DNA from: Terrimicrobiaceae bacterium
Lineage (GTDB): Bacteria > Verrucomicrobiota > Verrucomicrobiia > Chthoniobacterales > Terrimicrobiaceae
Direction: 5' to 3'
Length of the DNA: 39,475 bases
Assembly (NCBI GenBank): GCA_021463905.1
Contig: JAJTZA010000057.1
Span: 1-39,475, forward strand
The translations under genes and the position numbers were made by a program. Numbering within the stretch: position 1 is the stretch's first letter; each line of letters opens with the position of its first letter. The notes below the pieces were generated by a model. It saw nothing but the letters and a program-made list of their open reading frames with translations. It was not told the origin of the DNA and did no database searches. This document shows, piece by piece, positions 23,407 to 31,786 of the stretch.

Positions 23407-24777
23407 TCAGGCGGAAAGCAGCTCGTTCCACCAGGCGAGGCGCTCGGCGACCCGTTGGGGGGAAGGAGCTCCGGCGGCCGTCCGCGCTTCGAGTGCCGCC
23501 TTCAGCGAGAAGACCGACTGGATGGTCTCCGGCGTCAGCAGTGGCGAGGCCGCCAGACAGTCCTCCGGGGGCAGGCCGCTCAAGGGAAGCCTGCGGGCTG
23601 CGGCCAGGGCGACCAATTTTCCGACGATTTCATGGGCATGACGGAAAGGCACTCCGCCCATCACCAGCCGGTCCGCAAGATCCGTGGCCAGCAGGTTGGG
23701 GTCGCTGGCAGCCGCTCGTGCCCGCTCCTCATCAAATTCTGCCGCCATCATCATTTCAGCGAAAATTTTCAAGGCTGAACGGACGGTGTGGAAGGAATCA
23801 AAGATGGCCTCTTTATCCTCCTGCAGGTCGCGGTTGTAGGTGAGCGGCAGGCCTTTCATGAGCGTCAGCAGGGCGACAAGATTACCGTAAAGCCGACCGG
23901 TCTTCCCTCGGGTCAGCTCGGCAATATCCGGGTTTTTTTTCTGGGGCATGAGGCTCGATCCCGTGGTGTGCCGGTCGCTCAGCCGGAGAAACCCGAATTC
24001 TGCGGATGCCCACAGGATCACGTCCTCGCTCAAGCGGGAGAGGTGCATCCCCAATACGGCCAGCGCGGAGGCCGCTTCGATGGCAAAGTCGCGATCCGAG
24101 ACTGCATCCATGCTGTTCTGCGAAACTCTCGAAAACCCCAGCTCGCGCGCCATCGCTTCGCGGTCCAGCGCAATGGTCGAGCCGGCCAATGCCCCCGAGC
24201 CCAGCGGCAACACATCCAAACGCCGGGCACAATCCCCAAGACGACCGGAGTCCCGCTCGAACATCTCGACGTAGGCCAAAACATGATGCGGCAGCAGAAC
24301 CGGCTGCGCGCGCTGCAAATGCGTGTACCCCGGAAGAACCGCATCCGCATGCCGCCCCGCGAATCCCAGAAGCGCACGCTGCATCCCACGAAGGTCCTCG
24401 CGGGTTTCCTCGATGGCCTCGCGCATCCAAAGCCGCAGATCCAGTGCCACCTGATCGTTGCGACTGCGCGCCGTATGGAGCCTCGCACCCAGCGGCCCAA
24501 TCCGCCGCGTCAGCTCCGCCTCGATGTTCATGTGAACATCCTCCAGCTCCGGATCAAACTCGAAACGCCCCTCGGCAATATCCTCCCGAATTTCCAGAAG
24601 GCCGGTCTCAATGGCGCAAAACTCCTCGGGGGTCAGGATGCCCGCCACCGACAAGGCCCGCGCATGGGCAATGCTTCCACGGATGTCGTGATCGAAGAGC
24701 CGCCAGTCCACGCTGACCGATTCGCCGTAATCCTGCAGCAGCCCGGACGCGGCCTCCTGAAATCGCCCTTTCCACAT
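23407..24777 (-). CDS. argH: Argininosuccinate lyase
   Basis: ArgH (456 aa) splits argininosuccinate into arginine and fumarate. The fumarase/aspartase-superfamily signature Gly-Ser-Ser-Leu-Met-Pro-Gln-Lys-Lys-Asn-Pro-Asp is intact, as are His-Thr-Ala-Arg-Ser-Arg-Asn-Asp-Gln-Val and Gly-Tyr-Thr-His-Leu-Gln. The length is standard. The gene begins 15 nt after the stop of the Fur-family gene and is followed by tatC, suggesting a fur-argH-tatC transcript. No other arg genes are adjacent. Confidence 0.97.
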   Translation of the reverse strand: MWKGRFQEAASGLLQDYGESVSVDWRLFDHDIRGSIAHARALSVAGILTPEEFCAIETGLLEIREDIAEGRFEFDPELEDVHMNIEAELTRRIGPLGARLHTARSRNDQVALDLRLWMREAIEETREDLRGMQRALLGFAGRHADAVLPGYTHLQRAQPVLLPHHVLAYVEMFERDSGRLGDCARRLDVLPLGSGALAGSTIALDREAMARELGFSRVSQNSMDAVSDRDFAIEAASALAVLGMHLSRLSEDVILWASAEFGFLRLSDRHTTGSSLMPQKKNPDIAELTRGKTGRLYGNLVALLTLMKGLPLTYNRDLQEDKEAIFDSFHTVRSALKIFAEMMMAAEFDEERARAAASDPNLLATDLADRLVMGGVPFRHAHEIVGKLVALAAARRLPLSGLPPEDCLAASPLLTPETIQSVFSLKAALEARTAAGAPSPQRVAERLAWWNELLSA

Positions 24778-24792
24778 GTCTCTGATGCCGCG

Positions 24793-25293
24793 CTAACCGC
24801 GCGTTCCCTCCTGCGCCTCACGGGTGCGCAAATGCTCGCAGCTCCCCTGCCGCTTCAGCTCGTCACAGTGCCCTTCGATCTTGATCATTTTGCTGGCAGG
24901 TGAAAATCCCAGCCGCCGGGTGATGCAATTCTCCAGCAACTCCATGTTCGTGTCTTCAAACTCAATGATTTTATTGCAATCCACACAAATGAGGTGGTTG
25001 TGCGTCGGACGGTCAATAAAATTGGGATCGTATACCTTCGTGCCAGTCCCCAACTCGATCTCCCGCAAAAGCCCGCTCTCAACCAGCAGCGGCAACGTCC
25101 GATACACCGTCGCCCGCGAAACCGAACGATCAATCTCCTGGGCCCGCTTGAGCAGATCTTCCGCGTTGAAATGATCATCGGTCCCAAAAGCCGCCTCGAT
25201 GATTGCCTCGCGCTGCGGAGTACGACGGAGACCTTTTCCTGAAAGAAACTCCTGAAGGCTCTTGCGTACGCGCTCGAGAAGGTCGGTTGCCAT
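24793..25293 (-). CDS. Fur-family metal-dependent transcriptional regulator
   Basis: This Fur/PerR/Zur-type repressor has 166 aa. The winged-helix core contains Arg-Arg-Thr-Pro-Gln-Arg-Glu-Ala-Ile and Ser-Arg-Ala-Thr-Val-Tyr-Arg-Thr-Leu. The metal region has His-Asn-His-Leu-Ile-Cys-Val-Asp-Cys, giving one half of the structural zinc site. A second Cys pair (Cys-x8-Cys near the C-terminus) is spaced wider than the usual C-x2-C, so it may differ. Whether it senses iron, peroxide or zinc cannot be decided. The ATG at 25293 is set by a leaderless-type promoter. The longer frame to 25476 has no support. Confidence 0.92.
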   Translation of the reverse strand: MATDLLERVRKSLQEFLSGKGLRRTPQREAIIEAAFGTDDHFNAEDLLKRAQEIDRSVSRATVYRTLPLLVESGLLREIELGTGTKVYDPNFIDRPTHNHLICVDCNKIIEFEDTNMELLENCITRRLGFSPASKMIKIEGHCDELKRQGSCEHLRTREAQEGTRG

Positions 25294-25300
25294 GCATGAT

Positions 25301-25328
25301 ACTCTATCTGACGGCAACGCAGCGTCAA
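25301..25328 (-). promoter_or_regulatory. Promoter of the Fur-family gene (predicted leaderless)
   Basis: Minus-strand TTGACG (25323-25328), a 16-nt spacer and TAGAGT (25301-25306) end 7 nt before the ATG at 25293. The -10 is identical to that of trxA. No obvious 19-bp Fur box is present. Confidence 0.55.
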
Positions 25329-25393
25329 TCCCGGACATGCCCGGAGCGCATCGCCGGGGGTTGCGAACAAGGAGCATGACCCCCTGTCTGGGA

Positions 25394-26908
25394 TCAATAC
25401 GATTTGGCCCAGATGACCCGTTGCGGACTGGGATTGCCGCTGAACGGGCAAATGCCAGGCTCGGGGGCCTCCTCAAAGGGAATGCAGCGGATGGTCACCT
25501 TCAAGTCGGCTTTGACCTGTTCCTCAACAGCCGCGCTTCCGTCCCAGTGCGTGAGGGCAAAGCCGCCATGAATTTCCGGCTTCTCAGGGTTTTTGGGCGT
25601 AAAGAACGCCTTGAATTCCTCCTGGGAATCTATCTTGCGGGTATGCTCGTTTTGGAAAGCCTCTGCACGGGCGAGCAGGTTTGCCTGAATGTCTCCGAGG
25701 ATTTCCGGGAGCCGGGCGACAGCCTCCTCGACGGTCAGGAACGACTTCGTCTTGTGCGGCTGATCGCGCCGCGAGACAGCCACCGTCCCCTGTTCGAGAT
25801 CGCGCGGACCGATTTCCACGCGCAACGGGATTCCCTTTTTGATCCATTCCCAGTTTTTGACCCCTCCCCCCACATCGCGGGTGTCCAACTCGACTTCCAA
25901 TGGCAGACCGTCGAAACGCTGATCCCGAAGCCGGGACGCCAAATCCGTGGCAGCAGCCAAAACCGCCGCCCGCGATTCTTCCTTGGGTGTGATGGGCAGA
26001 ATCACCACATGGGCCGACGCCACGCGTGGCGGCAGGATGATCCCATCATCATCGCCGTGCGCCATCAACATCGTCCCAATCAACCGCGTACTCACTCCCC
26101 AACTCGTCGTCCACGCATGCTCGATCCCGCCATCGCGCGACTGGAACTTGATGTCCGAGGCCTTCGAGAAATTCTGGCCAAGGAAATGCGAAGTGCCGGC
26201 CTGAATCGCCTTGCGATCCTGCACCATGGCCTCGATGCAATACGTGCGCTCCGCGCCAGGAAAACGCTCACCAGCGCTTTTCTCGCCCACACAAACGGGC
26301 AGGGCCAGATACTCGCGCGCAAAACGCTCATACACACGCAACATCCGGAGGGTCTCCTCTTCCGCCTCGGCCCGGGTCTCATGGGCCGTGTGCCCCTCCT
26401 GCCACAAAAACTCGGCGGTTCGTAAAAACAGCCGCGGACGCATTTCCCAGCGGACGACATTGGCCCACTGGTTCAGCAACACCGGCAGGTCGCGCCAGGA
26501 TTTCACCCAGCGGGCATACGCCGCACCAATGATCGTTTCCGAGGTGGGCCTCACAACCAGCGGCTCGGTCAATTCGCCCACCGGAACGAGTTTTCCGTCG
26601 CGCATTTCGAGTCGGTGGTGGGTGACGACCGCGCATTCCTTGGCGAACCCCTCGACATGCGCAGCCTCCCTGGCAAGGTGGCTCAAGGGAATAAAGAGCG
26701 GGAAATAGGCGTTGCGGTGGCCGGTCGCCTTGAACATGCCATCCAAAACCCACCGCATCCGCTCCCACAGCGCATACCCCCACGGTTTAATCACCATGCA
26801 GCCGCGCACTTCCGAATTCTCCGCAAGGTCCGCAGCCCGGACGATCTGCTGGAACCACTCAGGAAAATCCTCCGAGCGCGTGGGACTGATGGCATTCTGC
26901 GACTTCAT
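25394..26908 (-). CDS. proS: Prolyl-tRNA synthetase, archaeal/eukaryotic type
   Basis: This class II synthetase (504 aa) charges tRNA-Pro. It has Val-Arg-Pro-Thr-Ser-Glu-Thr, the motif-2 region Arg-Trp-Glu-Met-Arg-Pro-x-Leu-Phe-Leu-Arg-Thr-Ala-Glu-Phe, and the Gly-Thr-Ser-His region. It lacks the long bacterial editing insertion between motifs 2 and 3 and ends in Lys-Ser-Tyr. These features mark the archaeal-like ProS form found in a subset of bacteria. The ATG at 26908 follows an AGGAG 11 nt upstream. The frame extension to 26956 is not needed. The 222-nt gap to the divergent gene at 27131 holds that gene's promoter; I see no T-box or other leader. Confidence 0.95.
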   Translation of the reverse strand: MKSQNAISPTRSEDFPEWFQQIVRAADLAENSEVRGCMVIKPWGYALWERMRWVLDGMFKATGHRNAYFPLFIPLSHLAREAAHVEGFAKECAVVTHHRLEMRDGKLVPVGELTEPLVVRPTSETIIGAAYARWVKSWRDLPVLLNQWANVVRWEMRPRLFLRTAEFLWQEGHTAHETRAEAEEETLRMLRVYERFAREYLALPVCVGEKSAGERFPGAERTYCIEAMVQDRKAIQAGTSHFLGQNFSKASDIKFQSRDGGIEHAWTTSWGVSTRLIGTMLMAHGDDDGIILPPRVASAHVVILPITPKEESRAAVLAAATDLASRLRDQRFDGLPLEVELDTRDVGGGVKNWEWIKKGIPLRVEIGPRDLEQGTVAVSRRDQPHKTKSFLTVEEAVARLPEILGDIQANLLARAEAFQNEHTRKIDSQEEFKAFFTPKNPEKPEIHGGFALTHWDGSAAVEEQVKADLKVTIRCIPFEEAPEPGICPFSGNPSPQRVIWAKSY

Positions 26909-27089
26909 TCGTGAACAGGCTCCTTTATCGGATTCACTGACAGCGCGAAAGCTCAAATGCCTCCCATCCTAAAAATAATTCCGGGCTGTAAGTCCGGGAC
27001 GTTCCCTCTCAATCCATTGGCCACAAGTCGAAACATTGCATTTCGCGATCTTTCAGGCCGCTGATGCTCGCGGGAGATTTCGGCTGAGC

Positions 27090-27124
27090 TTGACGAGCGG
27101 TGGTGGTTCCCCTATGCAGAGGGG
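27090..27124 (+). promoter_or_regulatory. Promoter of the 27131 operon with an inverted repeat over the -10
   Basis: TTGACG at 27090-27095, a 17-nt spacer and TATGCA at 27113-27118 lie 12 nt before the ATG at 27131. An inverted repeat CCCCT - 6 nt - AGGGG (27109-27124) covers the -10 and the start of transcription, a plausible operator position. Confidence 0.5.
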
Positions 27125-27130
27125 CTGCCA

Positions 27131-27637
27131 ATGACTGATGAGGAACTGTTTTCGCGGCTTTCGCCTGAGCGGGCGGCGGGCATGCTTGCCGAGGTACGAG
27201 GGGTAAACCGTCAGGTGCTGCGCTCGGTGATCGGTCAGCTTGCGGCCCGCCGCAAATTGCGGCCAGCCTTCATTGAGAAAAAGCCTGGTCCGGAGCGGCT
27301 GACATGGATTGCGGCGGAATTGGCGCGGCCATCGAATGCCCCGTTATCGCTTGAGATCCTGCACGTCTGGCTTATGGAATGTCGTCAGCCGATGCTCTGC
27401 GCCTATTTGGATGCGCTGGGCATCCCACACGACGAAGCGGGAACCCTCGAGGGGGCTCCGCCAACCGAGCCATCCGCCGAGACGGTTCAAAAGGCCGTTG
27501 AGGCGATTCTGGCTGCCTTCCCGCCGGACGAGGTGGCCATTTATTTGCGGTTATTTTTACGCATGGACCGGGCGGGGTGGCCCGCACTGGCCCGGATTGT
27601 GGAGTCCGACGAGCGCCTGCTAATATCCCGGCCATGA
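27131..27637 (+). CDS. Hypothetical helical protein, first gene of the gmhA operon
   Basis: I do not recognise this 168-aa protein. It is predicted mostly alpha-helical and soluble, with no signal peptide or cysteine motif. It contains an N-terminal Arg-rich segment (residues 20-45), a Trp-Leu-Met-Glu-Cys-Arg-Gln-Pro-Met-Leu stretch near 80, and a C-terminal repeat of Leu/Arg helices. Its stop overlaps the gmhA ATG (27634-27637), so translation is coupled. It is the first gene of a four-gene operon that includes heptose synthesis and an MsbA-like exporter, hinting at a cell-envelope link. Confidence 0.7.
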   Translation: MTDEELFSRLSPERAAGMLAEVRGVNRQVLRSVIGQLAARRKLRPAFIEKKPGPERLTWIAAELARPSNAPLSLEILHVWLMECRQPMLCAYLDALGIPHDEAGTLEGAPPTEPSAETVQKAVEAILAAFPPDEVAIYLRLFLRMDRAGWPALARIVESDERLLISRP

Positions 27638-28206
27638 GCAACCCGTCCTTTCAAGCCAGTTTGGATGAGTGCATCGAGACGCTGGAGCATCTGCGGACAT
27701 TCGAGAAGCCGCTCCTGGAGGCAGCAAGGCTTGTCGGTGATGCGCTGCTTGCCGGTGGAAAGGTTCTGACCTGTGGGAATGGCGGAAGCGCGGCGGACAC
27801 CGCGCATCTGGCCACCGAATTCACCTGTCGGTTCAGCGGGGACCGACGTCCGTATCCGGCTCTTGCGCTGGCCACGGACGCCGGGCTGCTCACCGCCATT
27901 GCCAACGACTACACCTTTAAGGACGTCTTCGCGCGGCAGATTTGGGCCTATGGCAAGCCAGGCGACGTTCTGGTGGCTTTCAGTACGAGCGGGAAGTCGC
28001 GAAACATCCTCTCGGCCATCGAGGAGGCCCGACGGCGCGGACTTTCCAGCATCGCCTTTCTGGGCCGGGATGGCGGCCACGTGGCCGGAGCGGCCAACGT
28101 TGAGATTATCGTCCCCAGCAAAGTGACGGCGCGCATCCAGGAAGCACACAAATTTCTTTTGCATGCGCTTTGCGAAATCGTCGAGGCGCGCCTCCCAAAG
28201 GAATGA
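27634..28206 (+). CDS. gmhA: D-sedoheptulose-7-phosphate isomerase
   Basis: GmhA (190 aa) makes D-glycero-D-manno-heptose 7-phosphate, the first step to ADP-heptose for lipopolysaccharide core. It has the SIS-fold signature Thr-Cys-Gly-Asn-Gly-Gly-Ser-Ala-Ala-Asp-Thr-Ala-His and Phe-Ser-Thr-Ser-Gly-Lys-Ser. Conserved Gln-Glu-Ala-His-Lys near the C-terminus is also present. The ATG at 27634 overlaps the previous stop by 4 nt, and the next gene overlaps its stop by 4 nt. Other heptose genes are not in the window. Confidence 0.93.
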   Translation: MSNPSFQASLDECIETLEHLRTFEKPLLEAARLVGDALLAGGKVLTCGNGGSAADTAHLATEFTCRFSGDRRPYPALALATDAGLLTAIANDYTFKDVFARQIWAYGKPGDVLVAFSTSGKSRNILSAIEEARRRGLSSIAFLGRDGGHVAGAANVEIIVPSKVTARIQEAHKFLLHALCEIVEARLPKE

Positions 28207-29297
28207 GCGGCATCGCGCCTGCTGTCATTGCGGCTGTCCTCGGCGCGATCGTCGGCTCGTTTCTCAATGCCTGCATCCACCGCATGCCGCGCGGAATCCG
28301 GTTGGGAAATCCCCGCCGCTCGTTCTGCCCGGCCTGTCAGAAGCTCATCCCGTGGCACGAAAACCTGCCGGTACTCAGTTGGCTCGTTCTGCGCGGCAGG
28401 TGCTCGGGTTGCGGGACGAGGATTTCCATCCGCTACCCGCTCGTCGAGCTGCTGACAGCCGGGCTGTTCTTCGCCACATGGACGACCTACGGGCTCCCGC
28501 TCGCGCCCGTTTATGCGCTGTTTCTTGGGTTGATGATCGCCGCGACGTTCATTGACATTGAGCATTTCATTATCCCGGACGAAATCACCTGGGGTGGTGC
28601 GGCGGTCGGGATTTTGCTTTCCGGTCTGGTACCTGCGCTGATGGGCGTGGCGGGACGCTTCGAGGCGATGGGGCGCTCGGTCTTTGGTGCCGCACTGGGC
28701 TTCGGAATTTTGTGGCTGGTGGTCGAGGGTGGCAAGCTGGCCTTTGGCCGCAAGTCCCACAAGTTTCAGGCTGGGGAGTCCTTCGAGTGGAAGCGCGATG
28801 GAGACCGCGCGGATCTCCGAATCGGTGAGGAATCCCTGCGCTGGGAGGATATTTTTGGGCGTGAATCGGACGTGATGATTTTGCGCTGTGAGAGCCTGAG
28901 TGTGGACGGTCAGGAATCGCCGGGCGGCGAAGTGCGGTTCCGCTACGACCGGCTGATTCGCGAAGGCAACGAGACCCCGCTCGACACCCTGGGGGTCATC
29001 AGCGGACGTCTGACTTCGGTAACGATTCCGCGCGAGGCGATGGGATTTGGGGATGTGAAGTTCATCGCGGCGATTGGTGCCTTCCTGGGCTGGCAGGCGG
29101 TCATTTTCACGGTGTTTGCGGCATCGGTCATTGGCTGCGTTGCGGGGCTGGCCGGGATTTTTCTCGCGCGGGACCGCTCGGGGGCGCGCATCCCGTTTGG
29201 CCCCTTCCTGGCCTTGGGAGCCACAGGCTGGCTCTTCGGAGGTCAGCGTCTTTTCGAGTGGTACTTCTCTCTCTTTAACCGTCAACCGCCCTTCTGA
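28203..29297 (+). CDS. Prepilin peptidase (type IV) with a large internal insertion
   Basis: This membrane aspartyl protease (364 aa) cleaves and N-methylates prepilins. Zinc-ribbon cysteines Cys42-x-x-Cys45 and Cys67-x-x-Cys70 lie in the N-terminal methyltransferase part. The catalytic aspartates are Asp118 (Phe-Ile-Asp-Ile-Glu, followed by Ile-Ile-Pro-Asp) and Asp284 (Met-Gly-Phe-Gly-Asp-Val-Lys-Phe). Typical enzymes are 250-290 aa. Here about 95 hydrophilic residues (about 183-278) are inserted between the two catalytic segments, on the loop before the GFGD motif. It overlaps gmhA by 4 nt. A pseudopilin gene lies 1.9 kb away on the other strand. Confidence 0.92.
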   Translation: MSGIAPAVIAAVLGAIVGSFLNACIHRMPRGIRLGNPRRSFCPACQKLIPWHENLPVLSWLVLRGRCSGCGTRISIRYPLVELLTAGLFFATWTTYGLPLAPVYALFLGLMIAATFIDIEHFIIPDEITWGGAAVGILLSGLVPALMGVAGRFEAMGRSVFGAALGFGILWLVVEGGKLAFGRKSHKFQAGESFEWKRDGDRADLRIGEESLRWEDIFGRESDVMILRCESLSVDGQESPGGEVRFRYDRLIREGNETPLDTLGVISGRLTSVTIPREAMGFGDVKFIAAIGAFLGWQAVIFTVFAASVIGCVAGLAGIFLARDRSGARIPFGPFLALGATGWLFGGQRLFEWYFSLFNRQPPF

Positions 29298-29303
29298 ATT
29301 CCT

Positions 29304-31121
29304 ATGCCGCCACCACCCAAGCTCCCATTTCCTGAGCTGCTGCGCCAATTCGTCCGCCCCTACGTCCGTTTGCTCAGCTATCTGAAGCCCTATCGGAAGC
29401 GGTTCATCACGGGGCTGGGCTTTGGCATTGCGGCGGGGATGCTCAGTGGCGTGGTGCCGCTGGTGATCAAAACGGTTGGCGACAAGGTTCTGCCGGGCGG
29501 CATGGGCCGGGCGGCGCTGATGGATGCGGCGCATCAAACCAGCGGGCCGGGCATCGGCCCCGTGCTCTGGATCACGATGCTCATTCCCGCCGTCATGGTG
29601 GCGCGCGGGCTTTGTTCGTATGTGAACACCTACTGCATGGCATGGGTCAGCTTCCGCATCCTGCGCGACCTGCGCACACAGCTCTTCGGCCACCTCATCT
29701 CCCAGTCCCTCGACTTCTTTAATCGCGCAAAGGCCGGACGACTCATCTCACGGGTCGTCAATGATACCCGCATGGCCCAAAACGCCATGACCTCGATCTC
29801 GGGAGATTTGGTGAAAAATCCCATTGCTGTTCTTACCGGCGCCGTCGTCCTGATCTCAATGGACTGGAAGTTCAGTCTCACGACACTGGTGCTCTTCCCC
29901 ATCTGCATTGTTCCGGTGATCGTCTTTGGGCGCAAAGTCCGCAAGGCGGGGAAGGCCGAGGAGAACGAGGCGGGGACGATGTCGGTCATCCTGCAGGAGA
30001 GCTTTTCCGGCATCCGCGTCGTCAAGGCCTTTGCGCGCGAAGGCTACCAAACCGAGCAATTTGCAAAATCCAGCGACGAACAATGCCGCAACAGCATGCG
30101 CGTGCGCAAAAGCATTGATATTGTCCAGCCCCTGATCGAGTCAGTCTCGGCCTTTGGTGTCGTGCTGGCCATCCTCTACGTCTACCTCTTTGATATCAGC
30201 GTCGCCAAGTTTGTCGCACTCTGCGCGGGTATCTTCCTGCTCTACGAACCCGTGAAAGCACTCAGCCGCATCCCCATGCTCATGCAGAAGTGCATGGCCT
30301 CGGCGGAAGCCATCTTTGAATTGCTGGCCACCGTTCCGACCGTGCGCGACGCGGAGGCCGCGCCCGCGCTCACGGGCAGCCGGGGGGCCATCCGTTTTGA
30401 CCAGGTGTCCTTCTCCTACGTCGAGGATCAACATGCGGTGCGGGATTTCACGCTCGAGATACCCGCAGGACAACAATTCGCGCTGGTGGGTGCCAGCGGT
30501 GCGGGCAAGAGCACGATCCTCTCGCTGCTCCTGCGGTTTTATGACCCGCAACAGGGAGTGATCGCCATTGATGGCTCGCCGATCCAGAGCGTCACCCAGG
30601 CCTCGCTGCGCTCGCAAATTGGCATCGTCAGCCAGGAAACATTCCTCTTCCACGACACGATCGCCACGAACATCCGCTACGGACGACTGAATGCCACTGA
30701 CGAGGAAGTCGAAGCCGCCGCCCGGATGGCCTACGCGCACGACTTCATCATGGCCCAACCCGATGGCTACAACACCATCGTCGGCGATAAGGGATGCATG
30801 CTTTCGGGCGGCCAGCAACAACGGCTCTCAATCGCCAGAGCCTTGCTCAAAAATGCCCCGATCCTCCTGCTCGACGAAGCCACCTCCGCCCTGGATTCAG
30901 AATCCGAAAAAATGATCCAGGCCGCCCTCGAACGCCTCGCTCAAGGACGCACCGTCATCGCCATCGCCCACCGCCTCTCCACCATCCTCAAATCCGATGC
31001 CATCGTCGTCATGGAGCATGGACGCATGCTGGACTGTGGAAGGCATGCCGACCTCCTCCCACGCTCCGAAGTCTATCGCCGACTCTACGAGCTCCAATTC
31101 GCGCACCCTGAACTCGCGTGA
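29304..31121 (+). CDS. msbA: ABC exporter, MsbA-like (fused permease and ATPase)
   Basis: This half-transporter (605 aa) has six membrane segments in the first ~330 residues and a C-terminal ATPase. The ATPase carries Walker A Gly-Ala-Ser-Gly-Ala-Gly-Lys-Ser-Thr, signature Leu-Ser-Gly-Gly-Gln-Gln-Gln-Arg, Walker B Ile-Leu-Leu-Leu-Asp-Glu-Ala-Thr, and H-loop Ile-Ala-His-Arg. It resembles MsbA lipid A flippases, and the gmhA operon supports an LPS-related role. Other lipid or peptide exporters of the same fold cannot be excluded. It starts 6 nt after the prepilin peptidase stop. Confidence 0.88.
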   Translation: MPPPPKLPFPELLRQFVRPYVRLLSYLKPYRKRFITGLGFGIAAGMLSGVVPLVIKTVGDKVLPGGMGRAALMDAAHQTSGPGIGPVLWITMLIPAVMVARGLCSYVNTYCMAWVSFRILRDLRTQLFGHLISQSLDFFNRAKAGRLISRVVNDTRMAQNAMTSISGDLVKNPIAVLTGAVVLISMDWKFSLTTLVLFPICIVPVIVFGRKVRKAGKAEENEAGTMSVILQESFSGIRVVKAFAREGYQTEQFAKSSDEQCRNSMRVRKSIDIVQPLIESVSAFGVVLAILYVYLFDISVAKFVALCAGIFLLYEPVKALSRIPMLMQKCMASAEAIFELLATVPTVRDAEAAPALTGSRGAIRFDQVSFSYVEDQHAVRDFTLEIPAGQQFALVGASGAGKSTILSLLLRFYDPQQGVIAIDGSPIQSVTQASLRSQIGIVSQETFLFHDTIATNIRYGRLNATDEEVEAAARMAYAHDFIMAQPDGYNTIVGDKGCMLSGGQQQRLSIARALLKNAPILLLDEATSALDSESEKMIQAALERLAQGRTVIAIAHRLSTILKSDAIVVMEHGRMLDCGRHADLLPRSEVYRRLYELQFAHPELA

Positions 31122-31179
31122 GCCCGAGCGCATTTGCTCCTTGTGAAATGCGAGAGAACCCGTAGGCCGTATAGGACAG

Positions 31180-31208
31180 TCCCCATCGTCTCCTGGGATC
31201 TCTGGGGA
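31180..31208 (-). terminator. Hairpin after the pseudopilin gene
   Basis: A 6-bp inverted repeat (TCCCCA/TGGGGA) with a 17-nt loop lies 3 nt beyond the pseudopilin stop, in the 89-nt gap between convergent genes. There is no U-run on either strand, so it is only a weak terminator candidate. Confidence 0.25.
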
Positions 31209-31210
31209 AA

Positions 31211-31759
31211 TTACCGGAGGGGCGGGACGATGTCGTCCATGACGCGGATTGAGCCATCCGGGAAGAGGATGTGGGCACCGCGGCCATGGATATCGCCGAT
31301 TTCCACCAGCCAGGGCTGGGTGGCCCAGCGGTAGGGTGTCATGGTGCGCTCGTCAAAGGGGGTGGGCTCGTAGTGCATGCGGTGCTGCTCCTCCTCGGGC
31401 TGGGTGCGAGAAAGTCGGCGCAGGGTTGGACACTGCCAGGCCACTTCCGTGCCACCGTAGGGGGTCAGCGTGGCAATCCACCAGTCCTCGAATGGCCCCT
31501 GATCCTCCGCTTCCCAAAGCCCCTCCGGAGGTTGTGGCCACTGCGCCTTGTCCTGCATATAGCCAACCAACGCGGTGTGCAACGACCGCATGTTCGTCAT
31601 GCACTGCGCCGCCTCAGCCCGCGCCAACAAGGGCCGGTACGATATGTAGCCAACAAACCCCAAAATCCCCAGAATGACTACTGCGGTAAGGACTTCTAGA
31701 AGGGTGATCCCACATACTCGCCTCGCAACGCACGTTGCTCGGACACAGGAATGAGCCAT
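31211..31759 (-). CDS. Type II secretion/type IV pilin-like pseudopilin (GspH/G-like)
   Basis: This prepilin-like protein (182 aa) has a short basic leader ending Arg-Arg-Val-Cys-Gly, then Ile-Thr-Leu-Leu-Glu-Val-Leu. The second mature residues include the conserved Glu5, and a hydrophobic helix follows. Cleavage would be between Gly and Ile; Ile rather than the common Phe/Met at +1 is a minor variant. The globular part has a late segment, Gly-Ala-His-Ile-Leu-Phe-Pro-Asp-Gly-Ser-Ile, reminiscent of the H-X9-DG-type pseudopilins abundant in Planctomycetes and Verrucomicrobia. The ATG at 31759 is preferred to the TTG at 31786. It lies 27 nt after the secreted-protein gene. Confidence 0.85.
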   Translation of the reverse strand: MAHSCVRATCVARRVCGITLLEVLTAVVILGILGFVGYISYRPLLARAEAAQCMTNMRSLHTALVGYMQDKAQWPQPPEGLWEAEDQGPFEDWWIATLTPYGGTEVAWQCPTLRRLSRTQPEEEQHRMHYEPTPFDERTMTPYRWATQPWLVEIGDIHGRGAHILFPDGSIRVMDDIVPPLR

Positions 31760-31786
31760 CCAGCTTCTCAAACGGATCCGCAACAA

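Noticed and set aside
26909-27130. T-box or other leader RNA upstream of proS
   Set aside because: No T-box sequence or specifier stem is visible; only an SD-like AGGAG near the start and the divergent promoter for 27131.
27948-29693. 581-codon minus-strand open frame
   Set aside because: It is antisense to gmhA, the prepilin peptidase and the ABC exporter.
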